A DNA stretch of 64,000 nt from Pseudonocardiales bacterium (GTDB lineage Bacteria; Actinomycetota; Actinomycetes; Mycobacteriales; Pseudonocardiaceae): contig JAFAWY010000060.1 of assembly GCA_019241525.1 (NCBI GenBank), forward strand, positions 1-64,000, given 5' to 3'. Of the stretch, positions 9,830 to 19,502 are shown piece by piece; positions within the stretch are counted from its first letter, which is position 1; every line of letters starts with the position of its first letter. The position numbers were made by a program, and so were the translations under genes. The notes beneath the pieces are model-generated. The model worked only from the letters and a program-made list of their open reading frames with translations. It had not been told where the DNA came from and did no database searches.

Positions 9830-10936
9830 ATGCGTATTCATATTATCGGGACCCGAGGCTATCCGAGTACCTATGGAGGATTTGAGACGCTTGTACGCCA
9901 CCTCGCTCCGTACTTGGTCGGCCATGGTCATACGGTCACCGTTTTCGACCGCGACCATGGTCGCCGCGCCAGCGGCCATCGTGCCCGGTCGATTGATGGC
10001 GTCCGGGTGTACTCCAGTCGAGGTTTCGAGGGGGTCCGGTCGTCGACGCTGAGCCATGGTTTGACGAGCAGCGTGGTGGCAGCGAAGGAACGGCCCGACG
10101 TCGTCTTGGCAATGAACGTGGCGAATGGGTTTTTCCTACCCATTTTACGGGCCAGACGTGTGCCGGTGGTGTTTAACGTGGACGGCATCGAGTGGGAGCG
10201 TGATAAATGGAGCCCGTTGGGTAAATTCGTCTTTTTCACCGCTGCTCGCGCCACGGCGCGCTGGGCCGATGCGCTAATCGCCGACTCGCTTGCCATCGCC
10301 GAGCGGTGGCGGCAGGATTTTGGCCGCACAAGTACGTTTGTGCCCTACGGTGGCGACCCTCGGACGGAGCGGCCGAACTCTGACCGAGTCGTCGAGCTAG
10401 GCTTGAAGCCCGGGCAGTACGTGTTGATTGTGGCGCGGCTCGTGCCTGAAAACAACGTCACAACCATGTTGGACGCGGCCAAGGCGTCCGGCGCGCCCAC
10501 GGTCGTTGTGGGCTCGGGTGGCGGCACGGCGCTGGAGAAATCGGTCTTTGCTCAGCATGATCCGCCACGCGTGCTAACGCTCGGCCATGTCGCGGATCAG
10601 GGCCTACTAGCCGCCCTCTGGGCGCATTGTGGTGTGTACCTGCATGGACATTCGGTAGGTGGAACTAACCCGGCACTGGTCCAGGCTTTAGGTCTTGGCG
10701 CGCCAGTCCTTGCCTACGGCACGGTTTTCAATCGCGAGGTACTCGTTCGGGAGGAAATGCTCGTATCACTCGATATTGAGTCGATCGTTAGCCGGATCCA
10801 CGAGTTGCTCAGCTCAGATGCGCTGCGCACGTCATTCGCCGAGTGGGGACGGTCGCGTGTTGCGGAGATGTATAACTGGGAGGCGGTATGCGCCCGATAT
10901 GAGGCGGTCCTGCGCGGCATAGCACGGTTGGAATGA
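9830..10936 (+). CDS. GT4-family glycosyltransferase with DUF1972-type N-terminus
   Basis: This 368-residue protein opens with HIIGTRGYPSTYGGFETLVR. That is the hallmark of DUF1972/rhamnosyltransferase-type GT4 enzymes, in which the GG-F-E loop shapes the acceptor site. The C-terminal domain starts at YVLIVARLVPENN and includes VYLHGHSVGGTNPALVQAL, where the usual E-G-F-G is replaced by H-S-V-G-G-T-N-P, a variant common in this subfamily. GGAGAAGC just before the ATG supports the start. It is the last plus-strand gene of the left Wzx/Wzy set and probably adds a repeat-unit sugar in the cytoplasm. Confidence 0.88.
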   Translation: MRIHIIGTRGYPSTYGGFETLVRHLAPYLVGHGHTVTVFDRDHGRRASGHRARSIDGVRVYSSRGFEGVRSSTLSHGLTSSVVAAKERPDVVLAMNVANGFFLPILRARRVPVVFNVDGIEWERDKWSPLGKFVFFTAARATARWADALIADSLAIAERWRQDFGRTSTFVPYGGDPRTERPNSDRVVELGLKPGQYVLIVARLVPENNVTTMLDAAKASGAPTVVVGSGGGTALEKSVFAQHDPPRVLTLGHVADQGLLAALWAHCGVYLHGHSVGGTNPALVQALGLGAPVLAYGTVFNREVLVREEMLVSLDIESIVSRIHELLSSDALRTSFAEWGRSRVAEMYNWEAVCARYEAVLRGIARLE

Positions 10937-11049
10937 TTCTAGATATAATGCCCGGCTGCACGTGGATCGCCGTCGTCGGCAACGCCCCAACCGACAGTCC
11001 GCGAGGATACCGCAGTATCAAGCACGGAACCCAAGCATGGCATTTCGGG

Positions 11050-12195
11050 TCACCGAGCCGCTCCTGGCTTGGTAACTTGCCCATGGGGGTCGTCCAACCC
11101 ATCCGCTTCGGCTCGGACCGACGACATCAGGATCTCCATGCGCGGCTTTGGCGTCCGCACATAGGGCAGGCGTTTGTGCAGCTGCCTTGTGATGGGCCGC
11201 TCCACGAAGCGGTAGATGAAGGAGGCGACGACTGCCACCGCGACAACGCAGAGGACCACCGAGACGGTTGCGTTGGTCAGTCCGAGGACAGCCAGTGCGG
11301 TCGGAACTATGGGCGCGCACAACGGGTGGAACAGGTACAGCGAATACGAGGCGTCTCCTCCGAAGGTGAGGACCCTCGGCAGGTGGCCAGACAAGAGCGG
11401 CTCAGCGACAACGACCGCCAGCACGAGTGCCACAACGGCGGGGTGTCGCAGCAGGTCAAGCCAGACACTGAAGGTCCCATGTCTGACAGCGTTCACGATG
11501 TGAATGAAGGCGGCCAGTCCGGCTACGTAGGCAAGTCCTACGAGGTATCGGGCCTGGTGGCCGCGCATGACGTAGGCGGCGATCATCATTCCGGCAAGGA
11601 AGTACAGCACCTGAGCGTCGAGGTAGACCAGGGCCGGCGGCCATGAGTTGCCTCGGAAGATGTTGCCTACAGCTAGAGCGGAGAGAACGATGCCGCAGAA
11701 CGTCAGCGTATTCGCACGCACAAGCAAGCTGATCGCGAAGATGGTGTAGAACGCCATCTCGAAGAGGAGGGTCCACCCGACACCCAGCAGCGGCTCGACG
11801 TTACCGTCCACGTTCCGGGTCGGGAGGAAGAAGTACGACATCAGCACTTTTGAGCTGAGGGTCGCATGTAGCACCGCCGCCGGGATAGCCAGCAGTGTGA
11901 GAAGTTTGACTGTCGTCGCAATCCAGTAGATCGGCACGATTCGCGTGATGCGCCGCATGGCGAAGTACTTCCAGCCGTTCGGCATCCCAACGAGGCTGCG
12001 GGTGGAGGCCATCATCACGAAGCCGCTGATGACGAAGAAGATGTCTACGCCAATGGCGCCGAACCGCCACACGCCCAGGCCCGGGTTTAGACGCTCGGTC
12101 GTGTAGAGGGTGGCGTGCGTGACGACGACGAGCAGAGCAGCTACCAGTCGAAGCACTTGAATGCCGTCGTATCTGTTGGTGCTGCTTGTCCGCAT
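11050..12195 (-). CDS. acyltransferase 3 family membrane O-acyltransferase
   Basis: About 381 residues and roughly ten hydrophobic segments. The N-terminus RYDGIQVLRLVAALLVVVTHA carries the R-x10-H pattern of acyltransferase family 3, and FFVISGFVMM follows in the third segment. Such proteins O-acetylate or O-acylate exported polysaccharides. ATG 12195 was chosen over the longer frame from 12234 because AAGGA lies about 5 nt upstream. It converges on the preceding glycosyltransferase with about 110 bases between them. Decoration of the product of the left gene set is likely but not shown. Confidence 0.88.
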   Translation of the reverse strand: MRTSSTNRYDGIQVLRLVAALLVVVTHATLYTTERLNPGLGVWRFGAIGVDIFFVISGFVMMASTRSLVGMPNGWKYFAMRRITRIVPIYWIATTVKLLTLLAIPAAVLHATLSSKVLMSYFFLPTRNVDGNVEPLLGVGWTLLFEMAFYTIFAISLLVRANTLTFCGIVLSALAVGNIFRGNSWPPALVYLDAQVLYFLAGMMIAAYVMRGHQARYLVGLAYVAGLAAFIHIVNAVRHGTFSVWLDLLRHPAVVALVLAVVVAEPLLSGHLPRVLTFGGDASYSLYLFHPLCAPIVPTALAVLGLTNATVSVVLCVVAVAVVASFIYRFVERPITRQLHKRLPYVRTPKPRMEILMSSVRAEADGLDDPHGQVTKPGAAR

Positions 12196-13011
12196 GAGGT
12201 CCTTCGTCCTGAGTGTCCACCTTCTCGCAAACACTCAGGTCTCGCGCGGGCAAGGCGCAGAGTTACACCGGCAACGGTGACCGTCATTTCTGATGACCAC
12301 TCCCGCTCAGAGGCGACTGCTCTAAGATCCACGGAGATGGGCTTATGTCTCTGCTCGTACGGACACATCAGGCAGCGATCGTCAGGACGGCGACCAGCCA
12401 CCGCTGACTCCGCAGGCTGCCTGTCGCAGTGATCAGGCGGTTCGCAGAATATGTCGCTCCGATCTTCCCCGCAGTTGACGCAGTACGCCCAGCCGAAGAT
12501 CATGTCGGTGTGCACGCATCCGTGGTAAGCGAGAGGTGTGGGCTCCACGGGAAGCCTTGGTCGTGTCTCGCGAAGGCAGGCGCACCGGACAGTTGCAGGA
12601 CTGCTACAGGAGTGCCTTGGAGTGGAGACCGTCGCGCCATCCCGTAGACAGTGAGATGGCATATGGGCGGCACCGCGCGCTAGGGGTGTGACCCTCCGTC
12701 GACTGACGCGATGTCCTCGTCTTGGCCAGGATGGGTCGACCTCGGCGCGGGCGGTGTCGTCTGCGTGGGCGGCCGGTCGGCGAGGCACCCTATCAGCGAG
12801 CCAACCCATGGCGCGGCAAGGAAGCACTGCGAACCTGTGCCGACCAATCCCTAGACGCTACGAGACTGCAGACCTCGCACGTCTTCGGTGATCTAACAAC
12901 TCAGGAGCCTGTGCGATAGGCGCATTACTGTCTTGTCCGTTGCGCCCGATCGCAACGCGCTGACCCATCCGGTGTGAGCAGAATAAGGTGCAGCGATGTC
13001 CAGCATGACCG
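12196..13011. other. long intergenic stretch, no gene recognised
   Basis: About 800 bases separate the acyltransferase from the IS110 relic. A long minus-strand frame (12141-12827) exists, but it has no motif and overlaps the acyltransferase start, so I do not call it a gene. Decayed mobile DNA is possible. Confidence 0.4.
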
Positions 13012-13320
13012 ATGAGCGGGGTTGTCGTTGGTGGCGTCGATACGCATAGCCAGACCTATCACGCCGCGGTGATTGACCATCTGGGGTGGGAGATCAGTGA
13101 CTGCGAGTCCCGGCGACCGTGGCGGGCTATGCGGCCCCAGCTGGGTGGCTGCGGGGGTTCGGTGAGTCGTCCTGGTCGGAGTGGAAGGACCCGCTCCTAC
13201 GGCGCCGGGCTGGCCGGGCATCTGCGTCAGGGGGTCGGTGGTGGAGGTCGACCGCCCGGTCGGCGGGCGGGTTCGCCACGTAAGGCAAATCCAACCCGAT
13301 TGGCGCTTATGCCGCTGCGA
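13012..13320 (+). pseudogene. IS110-family transposase N-terminal relic
   Basis: The translation begins VVVGGVDTHSQTYHAAVID, the N-terminal D-T-H catalytic segment of IS110-type (DEDD) transposases. After frameshifts, GSYGAGLAGHLRQG and VVEVDRPVGGRVRH appear, matching the segment that usually reads G(S/A)YGAxLARxL then VxEVDRPDRRxRR. It then stops resembling a transposase. It is a broken N-terminal fragment with several frameshifts. Confidence 0.75.
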
Positions 13321-13354
13321 GGACTGCATTTGTTTGACGGTGTTCCGACCGGGA

Positions 13355-13449
13355 GGTCATACGCTGCTTGGTCACAGTTTGACCACATTACGATGAACAT
13401 CTACGCCCACGTGCTTGATGAGTCCACGCGTCGGTTGGCAGCGCGATAG
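13355..13449 (+). pseudogene. tyrosine recombinase (phage-type integrase) C-terminal relic
   Basis: Joining two frames gives GGHTLLGHS followed by FDHITMNIYAHVLDESTRRL. This is the end of a tyrosine recombinase: the L-L-G-H-S box and the catalytic tyrosine in N-x-Y-x-H-V. Only about 30 residues survive, with a frameshift near 13375. It ends about 80 bases from the 3' end of tRNA-Gln and points toward it. That is the usual place for the integrase of a tRNA-targeting island. Confidence 0.7.
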
Positions 13450-13530
13450 ACAGCACTGTTCAGCGAGAACTGATGTCAACTGTGGATGTCAGAGCTGGGG
13501 CAGTGATCTCTGCACCATCCTGAGTTGCTG

Positions 13531-13601
13531 CTCCGCCGCCAGGATTCGAACCTGGACTATCGGAACCAAAATCCGAGGTGCTGCCTTTACACTACGGCGG
13601 A
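13531..13601 (-). tRNA. tRNA-Gln (anticodon TTG)
   Basis: Read on the minus strand, a 71-base cloverleaf folds cleanly. The acceptor stem is TCCGCCG with CGGCGGA, the D arm GTGT/GCAC, the anticodon stem TCGGA/TCCGA with loop TTTTGGT (anticodon TTG), and the T arm CCAGG/CCTGG with loop TTCGAAT. The discriminator base is G, and CCA is not encoded. It is flanked on its 3' side by a recombinase relic and probably served as an integration site. Confidence 0.95.
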
Positions 13602-13868
13602 AAGCGGGCACAGGACCACGCACATGGTGGCATGCGCACTGGATTGGGGTCAGCGCGGGCCTCCCTAGAAGGCATGCCGGCGCGGCCTGACGACACGCGG
13701 ACACCCGCCACTAGCCTGGCGTGTCGTGACTGGCGACGGGTCAATAACCTACGGTTGCTCTAGTTAGCCCACGAGCGCCCCCTGTGGTTCTGCTGCGGGG
13801 TGTGAGCATGATGGCACCGCTGCGGCGTGGCAGCCGGCCGCGTCTGCCGACCTGAGGAGCACCGGCCG

Positions 13869-14813
13869 ATGACGCGTAGCGTGCAAACCGACTCGCAGCG
13901 TGCGCAGCCCGAGCCGGTTGTGTCGGGTCGACGCGCATTAGGCCCGCACATTCTTGTGTATGCCTTCGTCATCGCCCCCATGCTGGCTTTGCTCGTCGCG
14001 GTGCCCATCGCCTGGGGGTGGGGGCTGAGCTGGGTCGACGTCGTCTTGTTCGTGATCACATATACCGTCAGCCTGCTCGGGGTGACGGTCGGTTATCACC
14101 GTCATTTCACGCACGGTTCGTTCAAGGCCAAGCGATGGTTGCGAGTCAGCTTGGCGGTGTTGGGTAGCACCGCGATGCAGGGCCCGCTGCTGCACTGGGT
14201 AGCCGATCACCGGCGGCATCACGCATTCTCCGACAAGGAGGGTGACCCGCATTCCCCATGGCTCTTCGGCACCTCCCCGGTTGCAGTGGCCAGGGGTTTC
14301 TGGCATGCCCATATGGGCTGGTTGTTCAACCGCGACCTGACCAACCCGCGCCGGTTCGTCCCCGACCTGCTGGCGGACAAGACAATGGTTCGGGTCAGCA
14401 AGTTGTTCTGGCTGTGGACGGCAATCTGGCTGGTGTTGCCTGGGATCGTCGGCGGGTTGGTGACCTGGTCCTGGTGGGCCGTGCTGACCGGACTGTTCTG
14501 GGCCGGGTTCGTGCGGGTGTCATTCCTGCATCACGTCACCTGGGCGGTAAACTCCATCTGCCACATGATCGGTGACCGACCGTTCAAGTCGCGTGACAAA
14601 GCTGCGAACTTCTGGCCGATGGCGATCTTGTCCGGAGGAGAATCCTGGCACAACTTGCACCACGCCGATCCGACGTCGGCGCGACACGGCGTCCTCCCGG
14701 GGCAGATCGACATCTCTGCCCGAGTGATCTGGGTGTTCGAGAAGCTTGGCTGGGTATGGAACGTCCGCTGGCCGACCCCGCAGCGGCTCGCAAAAATAAC
14801 TGCGCCGCTCTAA
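13869..14813 (+). CDS. acyl-CoA (delta-9 type) fatty acid desaturase
   Basis: About 314 residues with the three histidine boxes of membrane di-iron desaturases: HRHFTH at about 79-84, HRRHH at about 116-120, and HNLHH near 260. Hydrophobic segments flank the boxes in the stearoyl-CoA desaturase pattern. The enzyme introduces a cis double bond into a fatty acyl chain, using oxygen and an electron donor. ATG 13869 follows GAGGAG by about 9 bases and is preferred over the upstream GTG 13827. It stands alone to the right of tRNA-Gln and looks like backbone rather than island DNA. Confidence 0.93.
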   Translation: MTRSVQTDSQRAQPEPVVSGRRALGPHILVYAFVIAPMLALLVAVPIAWGWGLSWVDVVLFVITYTVSLLGVTVGYHRHFTHGSFKAKRWLRVSLAVLGSTAMQGPLLHWVADHRRHHAFSDKEGDPHSPWLFGTSPVAVARGFWHAHMGWLFNRDLTNPRRFVPDLLADKTMVRVSKLFWLWTAIWLVLPGIVGGLVTWSWWAVLTGLFWAGFVRVSFLHHVTWAVNSICHMIGDRPFKSRDKAANFWPMAILSGGESWHNLHHADPTSARHGVLPGQIDISARVIWVFEKLGWVWNVRWPTPQRLAKITAPL

Positions 14814-14819
14814 CGCCAT

Positions 14820-15068
14820 TGCGCAGGTATCGATGAGAGTCCCAGCGTTGAGGCCCCGGCAGCGGCTAACACAACTCCGCGGGACCAGTCAGTAGCCGGG
14901 CGCGCAATTGGGTGCTCGCCTGGGTGCGCGTCCTGCCGTGCTGCGGCGGGTCACCCGCAATGCCCGGATCGCCTCAATCCGTCCGTCGATATTTTCGGGA
15001 TGGCGGCGACGTGGCCTGACAGCGTCGCCAGTGCCGTGGCATAAGCATCGATCGGATCGCCCGGCTTA
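14820..15068. other. intergenic stretch
   Basis: No gene is recognised between the desaturase and the IS3 relic. Further decayed insertion-sequence DNA is possible. Confidence 0.35.
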
Positions 15069-15475
15069 AGTGGACCGTCGCCGGCAAGGAGCTGGAGATC
15101 GATGCGCTGCGGGAGATCGCGAAGGGAAACTGGTGAGCCCTTGGCGGCGCCGCCGCCGGGTTGTGACCATCCTGCAACAACGGCGCGGTCTTTCGCAGCG
15201 ACGGACGTGCCAGATCACCGGCCAGCACCGCTTTACCCAGCGTCATCCGCTAGCCGAGCCGGATGCTGACCGGGATTTGCGCACGCGGCTGCGCCAGTTT
15301 GCCGGTAACCATCCGCGGTGGGGCTACCGGCGGGCGCACGCCGTGCTCGGGCGAGGGGGGCTTTGCGGTCAACCGGAAGAAGATCCAACGGCTCTGGTGG
15401 GACGAGGGCCTGCACGTGCGCGCCAAACGGCGCCAGCGCCAGCGCCTGGGCGCGTCTGTCCGGAGCGCCGAGCGC
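15069..15475 (+). pseudogene. IS3-family relic (orfA tail and orfB head)
   Basis: Bases 15069-15136 encode KWTVAGKELEIDALREIAKG, then NW and a stop. That is the C-terminal leucine-zipper end of an IS3 OrfA. An overlapping frame continues with VTILQQRRGLSQRRTCQITG, RLRQFAGNHPRWGYRRAHAV and, after a frameshift, FAVNRKKIQRLWWDEGLHVR. This is the N-terminal region of OrfB upstream of the DDE core. The catalytic domain is missing, and an IS110 fragment abuts the end. Confidence 0.78.
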
Positions 15476-15489
15476 ACGGATCAAGTGTG

Positions 15490-15775
15490 TGCGCTGTGGA
15501 TACCCCTTACTGCGCAGGTACCGGCTCAGCGCTGCGCCGTAGGCGCCGGTGCTCTCCACTCCACCCGCATCAACATCTCGAAGCTGGCCAGCCAGAGCAG
15601 CAGAGCGCGATGGCCGCGCGGCGTGGTGGAGAACTCCCGATCCGCCAGCTGCCGACTGATCTCATCAACTACCGCAAGATGGTGCGTGTTGCTGTGCGTA
15701 TCCACATTACGGTGATCTTCCGAGCATCTGTTGCCGTCCTGGCACGCCGTCTTTTCCCTGCGCCGAGAGAATCGG
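15490..15775 (-). pseudogene. IS110-family transposase N-terminal relic (second copy)
   Basis: The minus strand reads NVDTHSNTHHLAVVDEISRQ, then REFSTTPRGHRALLLWLASF. After a frameshift it reads ESTGAYGAALSRYLRSKGY, which is the N-terminal third of an IS110 transposase. It ends abruptly against the IS3 relic, suggesting one element inserted into the other before both decayed. It differs clearly in sequence from the IS110 relic near 13.0 kb. Confidence 0.75.
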
Positions 15776-16395
15776 CAGCACCGGTCGGTGGGCAGACAAG
15801 ACAGTGACAGGGCGTCCGACACAGGCTTGTATTAGGCACAACCCTCTACGGCCGCGTGCGCCAAGCATCGAGTCAGCCCCACCCCAATGCGCCGACGCAC
15901 GGCAGGTCAAGCCACCAAGCACGATCACGCCAGGAAGGCCGCCTACCATCATCAAACCGGCCCGGAATTCATGAAGTTCATCTTCCTGGCGGTGCGAACT
16001 GAAATGCATAGAACGGTAAGCGTGTTGGGGGAATCTTCATGCTCCCGCAAGCCAGTCCCTGTCTTGGTGTAACACGCGTCAGGCTACGTACGATGAGCGG
16101 TAGAGGGGGCGCGAACCAAGGGTAGGCGTCCGATGCGGTTGACGAACTGCCGCCAGATGCGCCAGTGAGGCGAATGGTATTGTGGTGAGGTCGGCGTTGG
16201 CCCGGCGCTGCGTGTGGCGTAGAAGATTCAGCGCGTGGTCCAGTTTCCTGCTCAGCCAGTGTTCATCGGGGGCGGGAGGTGACCGGATTGACTGTTACGC
16301 GGCTATGCGCTTGTCGAGGACTCCCATCAATTACGTGCACTGCTGCTAGTAGTTGCTGTCGCCGCGCATTGCCGATCGCGACAAGGATGACAAAC
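15776..16395. other. intergenic stretch, no gene recognised
   Basis: About 600 bases with no supportable coding region. The last part is the leader of the MycE-like methyltransferase, with AAGGATG just before its ATG. Confidence 0.4.
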
Positions 16396-17250
16396 ATGAC
16401 CAGCCCGTTGCGCCGAGCGCTCGCGATATTGAATCTGCGTGCATCAAAGAAGTGGCCGTTTATTACGCGGCGTTTTCCCTATCGTTCAGTTGGCCGGATG
16501 CAGAGAGCTATAGGTCCAAGCCTAAGCGCTTCAGCAAGTTTGACCATGACCGAGACGGCCTTACCGGATGGCGACCTCTACGACATTTTTAAATCGACAA
16601 CCGGGGTCCACAAGTGGTTACACTATTTACCCATCTACGAAACGACATTAGGCCCGCTTCGGTGCCGTCCAATACGCATGCTCGAGATTGGTGTCTCCTG
16701 CGGAGGCTCCCTGGAGATGTGGCGACGTTACCTACATCCTGGCAGCGTTGTAGTTGGTATCGACATAGACCCTAGTTGTAGCCGCTTTGACGACCCCTCG
16801 CGAGATATTCACGTACGCATTGGAGCGCAGCAGGATCTTACCTTTCTGCGAGACATTGCGAATGAACTGGGACCGTTCGACGTGATCCTGGACGACGGCA
16901 GTCATGTTGCCTCACACATGGCAGAAAGCTTTCGATTCCTATTTCTTGTTTCGCTCGCGCCTGGTGGCATTTATATGGCGGAGGACCTCCATGCCAACTA
17001 TTGGACAGATTACCGCGACAGCAAAATGTCCTTTGTGGATCTCGTCAAGTGGCTCATCGACGCCATGCATGCTCACTACTTGCAAATCTCCTCTGCTTGC
17101 GAGTTGGAGGTGGACGCAGAAAACGGCCGCACCGACGTCGCAGTCCCTGTGGCGACTCTTCTGCTTGAAAAATTAGAGGTCTACGATTCGATGGTGGTAA
17201 TTCACCGAGCGCGGCAACATAAAGAGTTGCCGCGGAGCGTGCGACGCTGA
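16396..17250 (+). CDS. MycE/macrocin-type SAM-dependent sugar O-methyltransferase
   Basis: About 284 residues. The SAM-binding motif LEIGVSCGGSLEMWRRY is followed by VVGIDIDPS and FDVILDDGSHVASHMAESF. The D-D-G-S-H element and the later MAEDLHANYW match metal-dependent sugar O-methyltransferases of the MycE/macrocin type, where the acidic residues and histidine bind magnesium. The frame is open from GTG 16279, but ATG 16396 has AAGGATG upstream and is preferred. It probably methylates a sugar hydroxyl on a surface glycan. Decayed insertion sequences lie to its left and a second methyltransferase to its right. Confidence 0.8.
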   Translation: MTSPLRRALAILNLRASKKWPFITRRFPYRSVGRMQRAIGPSLSASASLTMTETALPDGDLYDIFKSTTGVHKWLHYLPIYETTLGPLRCRPIRMLEIGVSCGGSLEMWRRYLHPGSVVVGIDIDPSCSRFDDPSRDIHVRIGAQQDLTFLRDIANELGPFDVILDDGSHVASHMAESFRFLFLVSLAPGGIYMAEDLHANYWTDYRDSKMSFVDLVKWLIDAMHAHYLQISSACELEVDAENGRTDVAVPVATLLLEKLEVYDSMVVIHRARQHKELPRSVRR

Positions 17251-17723
17251 AGCGATCGTCGCAGGCGCGCGCGGCGCCAGACACGCTGGGCTTGACAAAG
17301 TCCTATCGGCGTAGGACTCTTCCCGGACTTCTAGCCTGCTATCGCGGAGAGCTCACGAACGATTTTATCCCGTATGACGTAACAATCAGTAACGTCTTGG
17401 TCGTAGGTAGATTACCTCCGGGGTCATTCCGCCGGCGTGTTCACCGGTTCTCTGTCGCAATTGGCGACTGGATCTGCGCAAACGCTAACGCTGGCCTGCG
17501 CACCGCGATATCATGAGAGCATTACACGCATGCTGTGCCGATCCAGGCATCTGGTGAGCACCTGGGGAGACGCGCATGAGCTTATGAATACGGTTCCCGC
17601 GTCGAGCGAGTCTAGAATTAGCTTGTTCTGACGGCCCTAGAAATGGTTGAAAATGGACATACGTAGTTATAAGCCTCCGATCTGCCGGCTTTTTCCCATC
17701 GACGCCTGCCGTGAGGTTAGCAA
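17251..17723. other. intergenic stretch, no gene recognised
   Basis: About 470 bases between two methyltransferase genes, with no supportable gene. The distance argues against tight co-transcription. Confidence 0.4.
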
Positions 17724-18587
17724 ATGAGGGCAATGTTGCGACGGATCAAATCGGCTTATACGGTTTTGCGCTACCCGCTCTGGGTGCCTCCTGGACACTA
17801 TTATTCGCCCCTGGCCGATAAGGCAGACGTGTCACGCGCGATAAGTCAAATTGATACCAATGAAGAGCCAATTGCTATCGAGCTTAACGGTACGGATCAG
17901 CGCGGGCTGGCGGAGCTGCTTGCGCAACACTGGTCAGAGGTGCCTACCGTACCTGATCCTCAATGGCGGTACAACCCTCATAATCTGTGGTTTGGCTTGG
18001 CGGATGCCGCTGTGTATTATTCTATTCTATGTCACTTCCGACCGAGCCGCGTGGTGGAGGTTGGCTCAGGTTTCTCATCGGCCATTGCCTTGGACGCTGC
18101 CGAACGTTGCTTGCCTGATCTTAAATTAACTTTTATCGAGCCGGATCCCCGGCGCCTACTTGGCGTGTTAAAAAAATCGGACGAGCCTCGCTGCCAGTTG
18201 TTGAAAAGCCCTGTTCAAGATGTTCCGCTTGGCGTGTACGACGAACTTTCATCGGGTGATATTGTTTTTATCGATTCCACGCATGTATCGAAGCCCGGCA
18301 GTGACGTCAATTGGCTACTGTTCGAAGTATTGCCTCGCTTGCGACCAGGGGTGCATGTACATTTTCATGATCTATTTTGGCCATTCGAATATCCCAAAGA
18401 ATGGATACTTGAGCGTAGAGGCTGGACCGAGGCTTACATGGTGCGCGCCTTCCTTTCTTACAATAAAACCTTTAAGATCGAACTGTTCACGTCTTGGCTT
18501 TGGGGTGTTGCGCCTGAGCTTGTGAAAAAGGCACTTCCGGCTGCGGTTGATGCGCAACCGGGCAGTCTATGGATAAGAAAATGTTGA
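17724..18587 (+). CDS. class I SAM-dependent methyltransferase
   Basis: A 287-residue protein. VVEVGSGFSSAIALDA at about residues 111-126 is the SAM-binding loop, LTFIEPDP follows as the acidic loop, and GDIVFIDSTHVSKPGSDVNW resembles the metal-binding part of Methyltransf_24-type enzymes. GAGG lies 8 bases before the ATG. Composition is more AT-rich than the surrounding backbone, and the gene is isolated, so it may have been acquired. A role in methylating a surface glycan or related molecule is a guess from the neighbourhood. Confidence 0.75.
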   Translation: MRAMLRRIKSAYTVLRYPLWVPPGHYYSPLADKADVSRAISQIDTNEEPIAIELNGTDQRGLAELLAQHWSEVPTVPDPQWRYNPHNLWFGLADAAVYYSILCHFRPSRVVEVGSGFSSAIALDAAERCLPDLKLTFIEPDPRRLLGVLKKSDEPRCQLLKSPVQDVPLGVYDELSSGDIVFIDSTHVSKPGSDVNWLLFEVLPRLRPGVHVHFHDLFWPFEYPKEWILERRGWTEAYMVRAFLSYNKTFKIELFTSWLWGVAPELVKKALPAAVDAQPGSLWIRKC

Positions 18588-19502
18588 ATTTCCCTGCCGC
18601 CGGCTCGCTTGTGTCAAATTAATGAGCTTGTCCAACAAGGGCGTGGAAGGGTATTTCGGCTCCAATGTTGGCTTAGCAGTAGATGCGTTCCGGGAGGTAG
18701 TGGACCCATATCACCTGCCCGGTAACGAGACCAGCTGAGATGTAGTTTGTCATGGCACGTGACCCCGATTTGGCCATGATGGAGCCACTCGGCGTGGTGT
18801 TCCGGTTTCTGGTTGAACGGTGGTTTTGGTCGCTGCATGGCTTACTGGCAGATGTCTGTAATTGAAGTGAAAGAGATCCAGCGGCTTCGCTCGCCGTGTG
18901 AGGTAACTGGCCGGAGCGCGTCACAAGACGCTGCGCGCGCTGACGAAGTCGCCCGCCGCAATCGCCAAGCCATCTGAGCTGCGCGCCGGCGCGGCGCCCC
19001 CAGGCAGGATTACGCGCTGCTGTGTGGTTACCCCTAACTGTTGCCCAAGGCGGTGTCGCGGCGCCGGACGACGTCACTGCGGTGAGCGGGACAACGAGCT
19101 TGGCTGCCCAGTGGCGTAATACGCCTAGGAGCTACGCTCGCAGCGTGGCAAGGACGTCTGATCGACTAAGCCGCTTCGCGTACTCACCACGTGCGGGGTT
19201 GGCGCTTGACCAGACGTTACCTCATACTGTAGCGGAATGAAGACGTTCTGTTGCTGCATGCACCCTGAGCTATATGCTTACACCATATGGGTGAAAGACT
19301 CCGGTGTTACAGTTGCCGAGTAACGACAGGCAGTGGGCAATAGATATACGCACTGTGGGGAGGGGCGAACCCACTGTTCGAGAGGGTGAGTACGGCTCGC
19401 AGTTGGCCGTCTAGGTTAGCTGGAGGTGCTCACTCTCTGTGTGTGTTTCGCTACAGTCCGTTGTCGTAAGACATCTCGAGTGACGGCAGGGGGCCCGTCT
19501 CG
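18588..19502. other. long intergenic stretch upstream of the second glycan operon
   Basis: About 900 bases. Short open frames on both strands show no recognisable family. The right end must hold the promoter of the Gfo/Idh/MocA-led operon, but I cannot place -35 and -10 boxes with confidence. Confidence 0.4.

Noticed and set aside
10933-11646. 237-codon plus-strand frame
   Set aside because: It is antisense to the acyltransferase 3 gene, with low-complexity polar translation. It is a shadow.
12141-12827. Long minus-strand open frame (228 codons) before the acyltransferase
   Set aside because: It has no family motif, odd Cys/His/Arg-rich composition and overlap with the acyltransferase start. 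It looks like a chance frame in GC-rich DNA.
19200-19240. TTGACC and TACTGT as a promoter for the second glycan operon
   Set aside because: Spacing between the boxes is only 13 bases, and it lies almost 280 bases from the start codon. Too weak to call.
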